A DNA stretch of 38,096 nt, from the NCBI GenBank assembly GCA_029251885.1, contig JAQXCL010000126.1, forward strand, positions 1 to 38,096, written 5' to 3'. A program made the position numbers and the translations under genes. This stretch comes from Opitutales bacterium (GTDB lineage: Bacteria; Verrucomicrobiota; Verrucomicrobiia; Opitutales; Seribacteraceae). Below are positions 16,627-24,611 of this stretch, one piece after another (the first letter of the stretch is position 1; the number at the start of each line of letters is the position of its first letter). The notes under the pieces were generated by a model. The model was not told the origin of the DNA, did not search any database, and was given only the letters and a program-made list of their open reading frames with translations.

Positions 16627-19184
16627 GTTTTATTTTGCGCCAGGCATGGCGGGAGATGCGAAACAGTCGATCCTTTTGTTTTTTTTACAGCCTTAACCTC
16701 GCCCTTGGATTGATCGGTTTTGTGGTAGTGGATGCCTTTCGGGAATCCATCGAGTCCAAGGTAATGAATGAATCCAAGGAATTATTGGGCGCGGACCTGG
16801 CCATTCGGGCAAGACGGGTCATCACGGAAGAGGAAATTAAACAGGCCCGTAATACTCTGCCCGCAGAAACAATGGAGGCAAAGGCGGTCGACTTTTTTTC
16901 CATGGCAGCCGGCCCCACCGGGCGTAGCCGTTTGGTCAAGGTAGTGGCAATAGATCCGGGATTTCCTTTTCATGGAACCTTCAAGCTTGAAAAGGGCGGG
17001 AAAAAAAGCGGGAACGAAATCAAGCTCCTCCATGAGGACAGGCTTGCCTGGATCTACCCGGAAGCCCGGGCCCAACTGGGAATCAAATTAGGAGAGAAAC
17101 TACAGTTGGGAGAGGCGAAGTTTCGCATTGCTGACCTAATTGAGGAAGAGACCGGCTTGACTTTTCAACCGACTGATCTTGCCCCAAAAGTATTCATCAG
17201 CCGGAGATACCTGGATGATACAAATTTACTTGGCGAAGGCAGCCTCGCTTATCACACCCATTTATTTCAACTACCCAAAGGTCTAGACTCAGACGCCTTC
17301 GGGCGGGGACTGGAAAAGGCACTCAACGCCCCAGAGGTTCGTACCTTCACTCATCGCCAAGCGGGTCACCGGGCTGGACGACTTTTACGCTACCTTTCCG
17401 ACTTTTTATCTCTGGTCTCTTTGGTCGCCCTGTTTCTTGCCTGCCTGGGAAGTGGTTTTCTTTTTCATGGATTCCTCACCCATCGAATGCCCGAGCTTGC
17501 CACCCTTGTAAGCTTGGGAGCAACCCGAAAGACCGCACTGCGTATCTTCCTCCTTCAGCTTTTTCTGCTCGGTATATTTGCCGCACTGCCCGCCACCCTT
17601 GCCTGTTCTCTTTTACTCCCCGGTCTCGGTGGTATGATTTCAGAAATGACTGGTTCAAAAATTGAAGTATGGGTGAGCTCTCGAAGTATACTGCTCACCT
17701 TTGCGGTGGCTATGGGATCTGGCTGGTTGCTTGCCCTGCCCGCCTTAAGCAAAGTTCGTCGTTTACGGCCTGCTGAACTCTTTCAGGAAGCGATACGACC
17801 CGGATCGAAACCTTCGCGAATGAATCTCTTGCTTGCTCTGCCCGGACTCTTTGCCTTTTGGGGATTGTGCCTGGCTCAGGCGCATTCTGATAAATTAGCC
17901 AATGTATTTTTCGGCTGCTTTCTCGGTTCCCTTATCCTGCTCTACCTCCTTGCCCGCTTCGGATTTGGACTGGGAGAAAAGTTATTTGGACGTTCCAGGC
18001 TTTCTATTCGACTGGCAGCCCGTTCGCTCGCCCGCAACCGTGCGGGTGCCCTTACCGGCTTTCTCGCTATCGGACTGGGTGTACTCCTCATTACCCTGAT
18101 TCCCCAGACTCATCACGGGCTGGGTAAAGAAATCGGCCTCGATGATCCGACCGGCGATTTGCCCAGTCTTTTTCTCTTCGACTTACAAGATGAACAACTC
18201 AAGGGGGTGGAATCCCTTTTGGAAAAAGAAGGGACTCCATTAGGAAACATCACCCCATGGATTCGGGGGAAGATTAAATCGCTAAAGGGAATAGCTTACG
18301 AAAAATCTCAGCGACAAGAAGAAGAACTGAACAACCCCGATGAACAAAGGCGCAATGCCTTTCGCAACCGCAGTTTTAACCTTAGCTATCGGGAGAACCT
18401 ATTGGAAAGCGAACAGTTGCTTGCCGGACGTCCCTTTTCCGGAGTATTCGACCCAGCAGCAGGCAGACCGGCAGAAATTTCAGTGGAGCACAAATACGCC
18501 AAAGCTCTCGGGCTGAGTTTGAATGATCACATGACCATTGAAGTATCTGGCATTCTCATCGATGCAAAGGTGGTCAATTTGCGAAGGGTTCGATGGACGA
18601 GTTTCCAACCAAATTTCTTTGTACAAATGCAACCGGGTGCATTGGAGCAGGCACCAAAAACCTTTCTCGGAACCCTTCATCATTTAAACAAAGAAAAAAA
18701 GGCCCGGGTCCAAGATTTATTGGTGAGTAAGTTTCCCACTGTCTCCATCCTCGATGTCGAACGGACGGGAAGAAAAATCCTTGATGTGGTCGGTCAGATG
18801 ACCTGGGCATTACAGGTAATGGCCGCCCTCTCCATTCTTGCCGGCCTCGTCATTCTCTACTGTGTGGTCAGGGAAAAGGCACGGAGCCAGAGTTGGGAAA
18901 TGAATTTACAAAAAGTACTGGGCAGCACAACTGGCCAGTTGCGCCGTCAGGTATGGATGGAGTTTGGAATATTGGGTGGTAGTGCTGCCACCATTGGCGT
19001 ATGCCTGAGTATAGGCACAAGCTATCTTCTATCTGCTCAAGTTTTTGATCGGGTATGGAGCTTTCGTTGGGACATTCCATTGGTAGTCATTTTTTGTGTG
19101 GTAGGACTTTCCGTAATCACCGCAGATTTTGCAGCCCGAAAAGCCTTGCGGGAAAAACCCGCCCGTTTACTCCGCGAGGGCTGA
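16623..19184 (+). CDS. ybbP: ABC transporter permease, YbbP-like (FtsX fold)
   Basis: An 853-residue permease with a leading helix (about 17-37), a large periplasmic domain (about 40-245), a block of FtsX helices between about 255 and 495, a second periplasmic domain (about 500-735) and three final helices (about 740-840). This is the ten-helix, duplicated FtsX arrangement of YbbP. Cytoplasmic motifs near LVSLGATRKTALRIFLLQ and LQKVLGSTTGQLRRQVW are the coupling-helix regions. The ATG overlaps the YbbA stop. Probable role: ATP-driven envelope transport or extraction of a hydrophobic compound working with the TesA-like esterase; this pairing is inferred from conserved gene order, and the substrate is not known. 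Confidence 0.9.
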   Translation: MSFILRQAWREMRNSRSFCFFYSLNLALGLIGFVVVDAFRESIESKVMNESKELLGADLAIRARRVITEEEIKQARNTLPAETMEAKAVDFFSMAAGPTGRSRLVKVVAIDPGFPFHGTFKLEKGGKKSGNEIKLLHEDRLAWIYPEARAQLGIKLGEKLQLGEAKFRIADLIEEETGLTFQPTDLAPKVFISRRYLDDTNLLGEGSLAYHTHLFQLPKGLDSDAFGRGLEKALNAPEVRTFTHRQAGHRAGRLLRYLSDFLSLVSLVALFLACLGSGFLFHGFLTHRMPELATLVSLGATRKTALRIFLLQLFLLGIFAALPATLACSLLLPGLGGMISEMTGSKIEVWVSSRSILLTFAVAMGSGWLLALPALSKVRRLRPAELFQEAIRPGSKPSRMNLLLALPGLFAFWGLCLAQAHSDKLANVFFGCFLGSLILLYLLARFGFGLGEKLFGRSRLSIRLAARSLARNRAGALTGFLAIGLGVLLITLIPQTHHGLGKEIGLDDPTGDLPSLFLFDLQDEQLKGVESLLEKEGTPLGNITPWIRGKIKSLKGIAYEKSQRQEEELNNPDEQRRNAFRNRSFNLSYRENLLESEQLLAGRPFSGVFDPAAGRPAEISVEHKYAKALGLSLNDHMTIEVSGILIDAKVVNLRRVRWTSFQPNFFVQMQPGALEQAPKTFLGTLHHLNKEKKARVQDLLVSKFPTVSILDVERTGRKILDVVGQMTWALQVMAALSILAGLVILYCVVREKARSQSWEMNLQKVLGSTTGQLRRQVWMEFGILGGSAATIGVCLSIGTSYLLSAQVFDRVWSFRWDIPLVVIFCVVGLSVITADFAARKALREKPARLLREG

Positions 19185-19257
19185 GTCTAGGTTTTAAGGC
19201 TGCTTTGCCCCTTGTCGAGCGGACCTCGTTTGCTTAACCTGTAACCTCATCAATTCT

Positions 19258-19281
19258 ATGAGCAGCACCATCCAATCCTAA
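19258..19281 (+). other. Seven-codon ORF overlapping the next start (TAATG)
   Basis: ATG at 19258 opens a seven-residue frame (MSSTIQS) whose TAA (19279-19281) shares its A with the ATG of the following gene. It could couple translation or be chance; there is no clear ribosome binding site in front of it. Confidence 0.2.
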
Positions 19282-20339
19282 TGAAGGAAGAAGTTCAGCA
19301 GCAGAAAAAGAAGTTCTTTCCGCTAAACGATCCCCTGCGCGAATACCTCAAACATTACAAGCGACAACTCGAACTCCCGGTGCATTATGAAAACCTGCTC
19401 CAGGCAGAAGATTCCTTCCCGGTGGTCAATGCCAAGAACGAGGATACCCTCTGGCAAACGATGGTCTATGACCAGAACTACGGTCGGGAAATATTTGAAG
19501 GGTTAAAAAAAATCTATGTCCTGCTACGTTCAGGGGGTGATGAACGCATCCTGCCCAACCTTTATGTCGACCGGGTAGATTACTGTACCTTTGGCAATAC
19601 CAAGCCTTTCCGTATTCGTATCGTCAACCAGTACAACGACAACCACGACTATTTTTACGTTAAGAAGGCGGATGCCTCCCGGGTGTACGGTCTCGAACTT
19701 GAACAGTTGCTTTCCCCCAACGAAATCAATTTCCAAGTGGATAAAGACACACTCATCGAGGAGCATATCATCGGAGTACCCGGGGACGATTTTATCCGTA
19801 ATTATTTAAAGCGTGAGGAATTGAACGAAGTCAGACTGGCCAAGGAATTTATCAAATTTAACGAACGTTGCTTTGTTCGTCTGCTAGGAGACATGCGGGC
19901 ATATAATTATGTCGTGGAAATGACTCCTGATCTCGAACATACCCAGTACCGGGTACGGGCAATCGATTTCGACCAGCAATCCTATGAAGGCAGGCGTAGT
20001 TTTTACCTGCCCCAGTTTTTTAAGAACAACCTACCGGTGGTTGATCTTTGTACCAGTCTTATCAACCGGGACACCAGCTTACAGTACCAACGGGAGGAGC
20101 GCACACTCATCCAAAGAAGGTTCAACTTCTCCCAAACCCGAATCAAGCGTTTGCGCAACTGTATGTGCGAGGATCGTATATCCAGTGATGAAAAAGTTCG
20201 TCGTCTGCGGGAAGAACTTGCACGAATGCACAAGGATAAACGTTTTGAAAATTGTGAATCAATGGGCGAAATCACCTTTCTGAATATTGCCATTGTACTC
20301 AAGCTGGAAAGCGAAGCACCTGCCCGCTTTCTAAAGTAG
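19281..20339 (+). CDS. Unassigned protein with protein-kinase-like (PKL) catalytic motifs
   Basis: A 352-residue soluble protein; I do not recognise a named family. In its second half LLGDMRAYNYVVE (201-213) followed by YRVRAIDFDQQ (223-233) resembles the catalytic loop (D204, N209) and metal-binding DFD (D229/D231) of kinase-like-fold enzymes such as HipA or aminoglycoside phosphotransferases. Upstream, YFYVKKADASRVYGLELE (124-141) could supply the ATP-binding Lys (K128/K129) and the helix-C Glu. The C-terminal part (265-320) is Arg-rich and likely helical. There is no signal peptide or membrane helix. The start overlaps a tiny upstream ORF as TAATG; the gene lies 96 bases after ybbP and converges on ppc with a 25-base gap. 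Kinase-like activity is inference from motif order only. Confidence 0.7.
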   Translation: MKEEVQQQKKKFFPLNDPLREYLKHYKRQLELPVHYENLLQAEDSFPVVNAKNEDTLWQTMVYDQNYGREIFEGLKKIYVLLRSGGDERILPNLYVDRVDYCTFGNTKPFRIRIVNQYNDNHDYFYVKKADASRVYGLELEQLLSPNEINFQVDKDTLIEEHIIGVPGDDFIRNYLKREELNEVRLAKEFIKFNERCFVRLLGDMRAYNYVVEMTPDLEHTQYRVRAIDFDQQSYEGRRSFYLPQFFKNNLPVVDLCTSLINRDTSLQYQREERTLIQRRFNFSQTRIKRLRNCMCEDRISSDEKVRRLREELARMHKDKRFENCESMGEITFLNIAIVLKLESEAPARFLK

Positions 20340-20364
20340 AACTCTATTTCTTGCGGTAATTCTT

Positions 20365-23034
20365 TTATCCGGTGGTACGTAAACCACTGGCAATTGCATT
20401 AACCACCAAGAGCATGAGCTCGACCCGTTCCGGTTGGTCTCCCCCCTCCGATCGAAATTCTCGGAGCAATCGAATTTGCTGACCATGCAGGAGACGCAGG
20501 GCATCTTCCCGGGCTTGCAGAGTTTTCCAAAAGCGGGGACGTCTATCCTGCAAAGTTCCTTGAAAAAGTGAGGTGAAATGTTCTTCGGCAAGCGATCGTT
20601 CACCAATAATTTTTCCGAGCATCAACTCCCGGATACCTGGATTTTCAACCAAGTCTGCATAGGCACCCATCCATTGAGGGTCGGAACTTGCGAGGCTGCT
20701 TTCGGCATTGTAAAATACATACCGAAGAAAAGAACTCTTTTTTACCAAACTGGGAAGATCGGCAAAAAGATCTGGCAGTTGATTTTTCAATGCTTCCAAA
20801 CCAGCACCCACTCCATACCAACCAGGCAGGTAGTAGCGCGACTGGTTCCAGCTGAATACCCAGGGAATGGCACGCAGGTCCTGCAGACTCGACTGCCCCG
20901 TCCGTCTGCTTGGGCGGGAACCGATCCGACTTCGTTCAATTGCATCGATCGGAGTGGCTTGCCGGTAAAACTCCACAAATCCATCGGTTTCCAAAAGCTC
21001 CCTGTATGCAAGCCTTGAGTATTCGGCCAGGCAATCCATCACCTCAGTAATTTCTGCGGGTTCACCCTTGGCTGTACTGAGCAAACGGGCACCCAGGGAC
21101 CCGGCAAGTAAAGTCTCGAGGTTGGAAGAAGCAGTGGTTGCTGTATTAAATTTCTGTCCGATTACCTCTCCCTGCTCGGTAATACGCAATCCACCAGCGA
21201 GAGAATTCTCAGGTAAGGCTTCGAGAAAACGATGGGTAGGACCGGCTCCCCTACCCACAGTGCCACCCCGTCCATGAAAGAAAGTAAGGGATACTCCATG
21301 CTTTTCCCCAATTTTTAACAAGCGCTTTTGAGCTCTTTGCAAAGCCCATTGACTGGCAATAATCCCGGTATCTTTATTGCTATCGCTGTACCCAAGCATA
21401 ATCACTTGCGACGCAATTGATCCATCTTTTCGTAAACTTGCACGGGCACAGGGGTGAGCAAGAAAATCATCAATAATCCCTGGTGCAGCTTCCAAATCCT
21501 CATAGGTTTCAAACAATGGAACCACTGGTAAAGCACAGCCCATCTCTCCGTTCCTTACCCGGGTAAGCCCGACCTCTTTTCCAAGCACACAGACCACCAA
21601 TAAATCGGCAACCGATCGAGTCATACTGACAACTAAGCAGCCCAGCCCTTCTGGTCCGCGAGCATCCAGGTGATCAACTAATTCAGAAAAAGTGGCTCGA
21701 ACCTCTTCCGCTTCTGCCGGAAGTTCCATCGAGGCATGAGTCATCGGGCGCGGATGGTTTAATTCCTGGTTAAGAAATTCAAGCTTTCTGGGTAGGGTCC
21801 ACTGTGGGAAATTTTGGCCATCATCGATACCTGCAGCTTCCATCATTTGTCCAAGGGCAAGGTCATAAGCATCGCTATTTTGACGAACATCTAGGCGGGC
21901 AAGGTGAAGCCCAAAACTATTGATCAAACGCAGAACGGGACGGACATACAAATCCACGGTTAACATTGCCCCAGCCTCGGTAAGGCTGGAAATTAAAAGC
22001 TCTAAATTTTTTCGCAAGGGGACAATCCCTTCATCCAAACGTTCAGCTACACACAAAACGAAAACTTTCCAGGGTTCTCCAATATCTTCAGAAATTTCCC
22101 AGTTTTTCAAACGGGCAAGTAAGGCAGGAGGTGCGGCCAAGCCAGTCCGACTGAAAGCAAGTTTTTGCCCGAGTTCAACTAGGCGGGAACGCACCACATC
22201 TTCCGCTCCCTGAGTTAATGTACGCAGGGTGTTTCGGGTAACTTTTGCAGTCACTTTTGGGTGACCGTCACGGTCACCCCCAACCCAGGAGGCAAAGCTC
22301 AAAGTGGGAAGTTCCTTATCCAATAAAGGTTTGGCTTGGGGCCAGACCAGTTCCCAGGCGTGGCGCAAGCGATCATCCAAATTGTTAAAGACTACGGGAA
22401 ATACCTGTTTTAAATAATAGCTCAGGTTTTCCAGTTCGTTTTCCACTTCTGGTTTGCGAGAAAAAATTTCACCAGTCAGCCAAAGACGTTCGAGCACAGC
22501 CTGCAGACTGCGTTCACAAAATGCCTGCTCAAATACAGTCTCCACAGCGTCCCGCTTTCGCAAAAGTCGTACAATTTCACGGTGCAAACCAAGTACCGCC
22601 CAGCGTTTGGCTTCGGTTGGATGCTTGGTAAAAACAGGTTCTACCCGGACATCCTTGAGTTTTTGGCGTACTTGTTCTTCAGAATACCCAGCATCGTTTA
22701 ATTGTTTAAGATAACGCCCCCAGCGACCGGGTTCGGCATCCCCGCCCAGTTCCTTCTCCCGCAAACGGGCACTCCTACCCGATCCATGTTCCTCAACCAG
22801 GTTGAGCAATTGAAAGTAAAAAGATATCGCTTGTATACACTCAGGAGAAAGTAAATTGGCGGGTTCAGAAAAATTTCTATCCCGCAAAAGACTAGCCGCT
22901 CCTGTTACACCCAACTCTTCTAGTACCCGGACAAAAGAAATTACCAAAAAGTCGTGATCGACCAGCACTCTTTCAAGACCAGATTCTATAGAACGCTCGA
23001 AAACCAATTTGTTTGAAGATTTAAAATCGTTCAT
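20365..23034 (-). CDS. ppc: Phosphoenolpyruvate carboxylase
   Basis: Forms oxaloacetate from PEP and bicarbonate to replenish the TCA cycle. From ATG 23034 the protein has 889 residues, close to the bacterial norm. FTKHPTEAKRW puts the catalytic His at residue 138, the same number as in E. coli, supporting this start over an in-frame start at 23073; AAGG lies five bases before it. Other landmarks: WVGGDRDGHP, the second catalytic motif GYSDSNKDTG, the Gly-rich FHGRGGTVGRGAGPTH, ATPIDAIERSRIGSRPSRR and LRAIPWVFSWNQSR. The C-terminus reads GLRTTG rather than the usual GMRNTG, so the Asn that binds the feedback inhibitor aspartate is Thr here. It diverges from the desaturase gene over 162 bases. 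Confidence 0.97.
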   Translation of the reverse strand: MNDFKSSNKLVFERSIESGLERVLVDHDFLVISFVRVLEELGVTGAASLLRDRNFSEPANLLSPECIQAISFYFQLLNLVEEHGSGRSARLREKELGGDAEPGRWGRYLKQLNDAGYSEEQVRQKLKDVRVEPVFTKHPTEAKRWAVLGLHREIVRLLRKRDAVETVFEQAFCERSLQAVLERLWLTGEIFSRKPEVENELENLSYYLKQVFPVVFNNLDDRLRHAWELVWPQAKPLLDKELPTLSFASWVGGDRDGHPKVTAKVTRNTLRTLTQGAEDVVRSRLVELGQKLAFSRTGLAAPPALLARLKNWEISEDIGEPWKVFVLCVAERLDEGIVPLRKNLELLISSLTEAGAMLTVDLYVRPVLRLINSFGLHLARLDVRQNSDAYDLALGQMMEAAGIDDGQNFPQWTLPRKLEFLNQELNHPRPMTHASMELPAEAEEVRATFSELVDHLDARGPEGLGCLVVSMTRSVADLLVVCVLGKEVGLTRVRNGEMGCALPVVPLFETYEDLEAAPGIIDDFLAHPCARASLRKDGSIASQVIMLGYSDSNKDTGIIASQWALQRAQKRLLKIGEKHGVSLTFFHGRGGTVGRGAGPTHRFLEALPENSLAGGLRITEQGEVIGQKFNTATTASSNLETLLAGSLGARLLSTAKGEPAEITEVMDCLAEYSRLAYRELLETDGFVEFYRQATPIDAIERSRIGSRPSRRTGQSSLQDLRAIPWVFSWNQSRYYLPGWYGVGAGLEALKNQLPDLFADLPSLVKKSSFLRYVFYNAESSLASSDPQWMGAYADLVENPGIRELMLGKIIGERSLAEEHFTSLFQGTLQDRRPRFWKTLQAREDALRLLHGQQIRLLREFRSEGGDQPERVELMLLVVNAIASGLRTTG

Positions 23035-23153
23035 AATTACCTTACCTAATAAAGCATTACGGGTTGGCGACAAGATGGAACAACTGATTCAATAAGCTTT
23101 CTTCAAGAAATTCACACAAAGGATCAAAACTTGCCTATTTTACGTTTACCTGT

Positions 23154-23162
23154 TGGTATTAC
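23154..23162 (+). promoter_or_regulatory. Extended -10 candidate upstream of the desaturase
   Basis: TGGTATTAC (23154-23162) has the TGn extension before a TATTAC -10 box, 35 bases upstream of the desaturase ATG. TTGCCT at 23131-23136 could act as -35, but the spacing of 20 bases is long. Weak candidate read by eye. Confidence 0.25.
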
Positions 23163-23196
23163 AGCGGAGTGTAGTAATTAATGGGAAAATTATGTT

Positions 23197-24222
23197 ATGA
23201 ATAAAAAAACTAAATCAGTTGCAGAATGGAAAAAGTTAGTCGAAGACTTTCAAAAGCCCAATCGCAAAGCTGCTATCTGGCAGTTGGTGAACACCCTTGG
23301 TCCTTTAGCAGGAGTTTGGACGGCATTATACTTTGTGTTTCCGATATCTTGGCTTTTTGCCATTCCCTTGGCTATCCTTGGCGGTTTATTCCTTGTCCGT
23401 GCATTTATTATTTTTCATGACTGCGGACATGGGTCATTTTTCAGAAGCAAAAAGGCAAACGATGTACTTGGCTTCATTACCGGTATGCTCACCTTCACTC
23501 CTTACCATCACTGGAAATGGGAACATGCGATGCACCATGCAACCACTGGGGATTTGGACAGGCGTGGGATTGGTGATGTTTGGACATTAACTGTTAAGGA
23601 ATACCTGGCATCTTCCCGGAAAACACGCATAAATTACCGCTTAGTTCGTAACCCCTTTATTCTATTTGTCTTCGCTCCTTTATTCCTGTTTTTCGTGCTC
23701 GAACGTTTTCCTTCAAGAAAGTCAAAGCCCCGCGAAAAACGCTCGGTTATGATGATGAACCTTGCTCTTCTAACTTGGGGTGTATGCATGAGTGCAATTT
23801 TTGGTTTTATTCCCTGGTTGATCATTCAATTGATAATGATGTCAGTAGCCGGATGTTCCGGAGTCTGGCTCTTTTATGTACAACACCAATTTGAGGATGC
23901 CTATTGGGAAGAGACTAAAAACTGGGATTTCACTACTGCGGCAATGGAAGGAAGCAGTTACTACAAACTCCCAAAAATATTACAATGGTTCTCAGGAAAT
24001 ATTGGTTTTCACCATATCCATCATCTAAATCCTAGAATACCCAACTACAATTTGGAAAGATGCCACCATTCCGACCCATTCTTCCGCAATGCACCCGAGC
24101 TCAATATTTTCACGAGCCTGCGCTCGGTAAAGTATCGTTTATGGGACGAGGATAATGGTAAGATGATTAGCTTTCGCGATCTCAAGCGCCAATTGGCTGC
24201 TGAAGATTTGCAAGCTGCTTAA
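23197..24222 (+). CDS. Membrane fatty-acid desaturase (acyl-lipid type)
   Basis: A 341-residue integral membrane di-iron enzyme of the fatty acid desaturase family, introducing double bonds into membrane acyl chains. The three His boxes are present: HDCGHGS (75-81 region), HAMHH (about 111-115) and HHIHH (about 273-277), separated by hydrophobic stretches at about 30-75, 150-170 and 188-220. The box pattern fits DesA-type omega-6 or delta-12 acyl-lipid desaturases. The ATG at 23197 is the only sensible start; a seven-codon ORF begins at 23181 in another frame. It may adjust membrane fluidity in the cold, but nothing in the sequence shows regulation. No ferredoxin or reductase gene is adjacent. 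Confidence 0.93.
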   Translation: MNKKTKSVAEWKKLVEDFQKPNRKAAIWQLVNTLGPLAGVWTALYFVFPISWLFAIPLAILGGLFLVRAFIIFHDCGHGSFFRSKKANDVLGFITGMLTFTPYHHWKWEHAMHHATTGDLDRRGIGDVWTLTVKEYLASSRKTRINYRLVRNPFILFVFAPLFLFFVLERFPSRKSKPREKRSVMMMNLALLTWGVCMSAIFGFIPWLIIQLIMMSVAGCSGVWLFYVQHQFEDAYWEETKNWDFTTAAMEGSSYYKLPKILQWFSGNIGFHHIHHLNPRIPNYNLERCHHSDPFFRNAPELNIFTSLRSVKYRLWDEDNGKMISFRDLKRQLAAEDLQAA

Positions 24223-24611
24223 AGTACCTTTAGACTCCGTAACGTTTCGATTCGTCGAAACATTTCCAGCCAGTACGCGATTTCCTGCTTTATAGGGTTT
24301 TAAATCCCTACATTTTATTCTGTACTCATGGTAGAGGGAATAATCTCCATAAGTTTGTTTTCTTTGTTATCCCCTCCCTATATTTTATCTTCAAGCCAAG
24401 ATTTTTCTATATGAAATTTCACAAAGGCATGTCCTTAAATAACCAAAATAATGAAATTCAAGACCAAGGATAAGAGTTTTTTATTTTCGTTAATGCCTTA
24501 AATCGTCCTTATCCTAATTAGGCTTTTTATATTTCGATATATACGATGAAAAATAAGAGTTAAATTACTACCAAACATTAATGTTACCATTTTTTATCCA
24601 ACTCATGGGAT
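24223..24611. other. AT-rich intergenic region between convergent genes
   Basis: About 390 bases without a supported gene between the stops of the desaturase and the sulfatase. It contains a perfect hairpin soon after the desaturase stop (24244-24261), and an imperfect ten-base inverted repeat with one mismatch (24334-24343 with 24367-24376). The rest is AT-rich with frequent T- and A-runs. Nothing resembling a tRNA or known RNA was seen. Confidence 0.6.
24244..24261. terminator. Hairpin with TTCG loop after the desaturase gene
   Basis: GTTTCGA (24244-24250) and TCGAAAC (24255-24261) form a perfect seven-pair stem closed by a TTCG tetraloop, 21 bases after the desaturase stop. No long U-run follows, so it is a probable transcript-end or stability hairpin rather than a textbook terminator. 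Confidence 0.45.

Noticed and set aside
23181-23204. Seven-codon ORF before the desaturase
   Set aside because: Different frame, no coupling-type stop/start junction, no special composition; probably chance.
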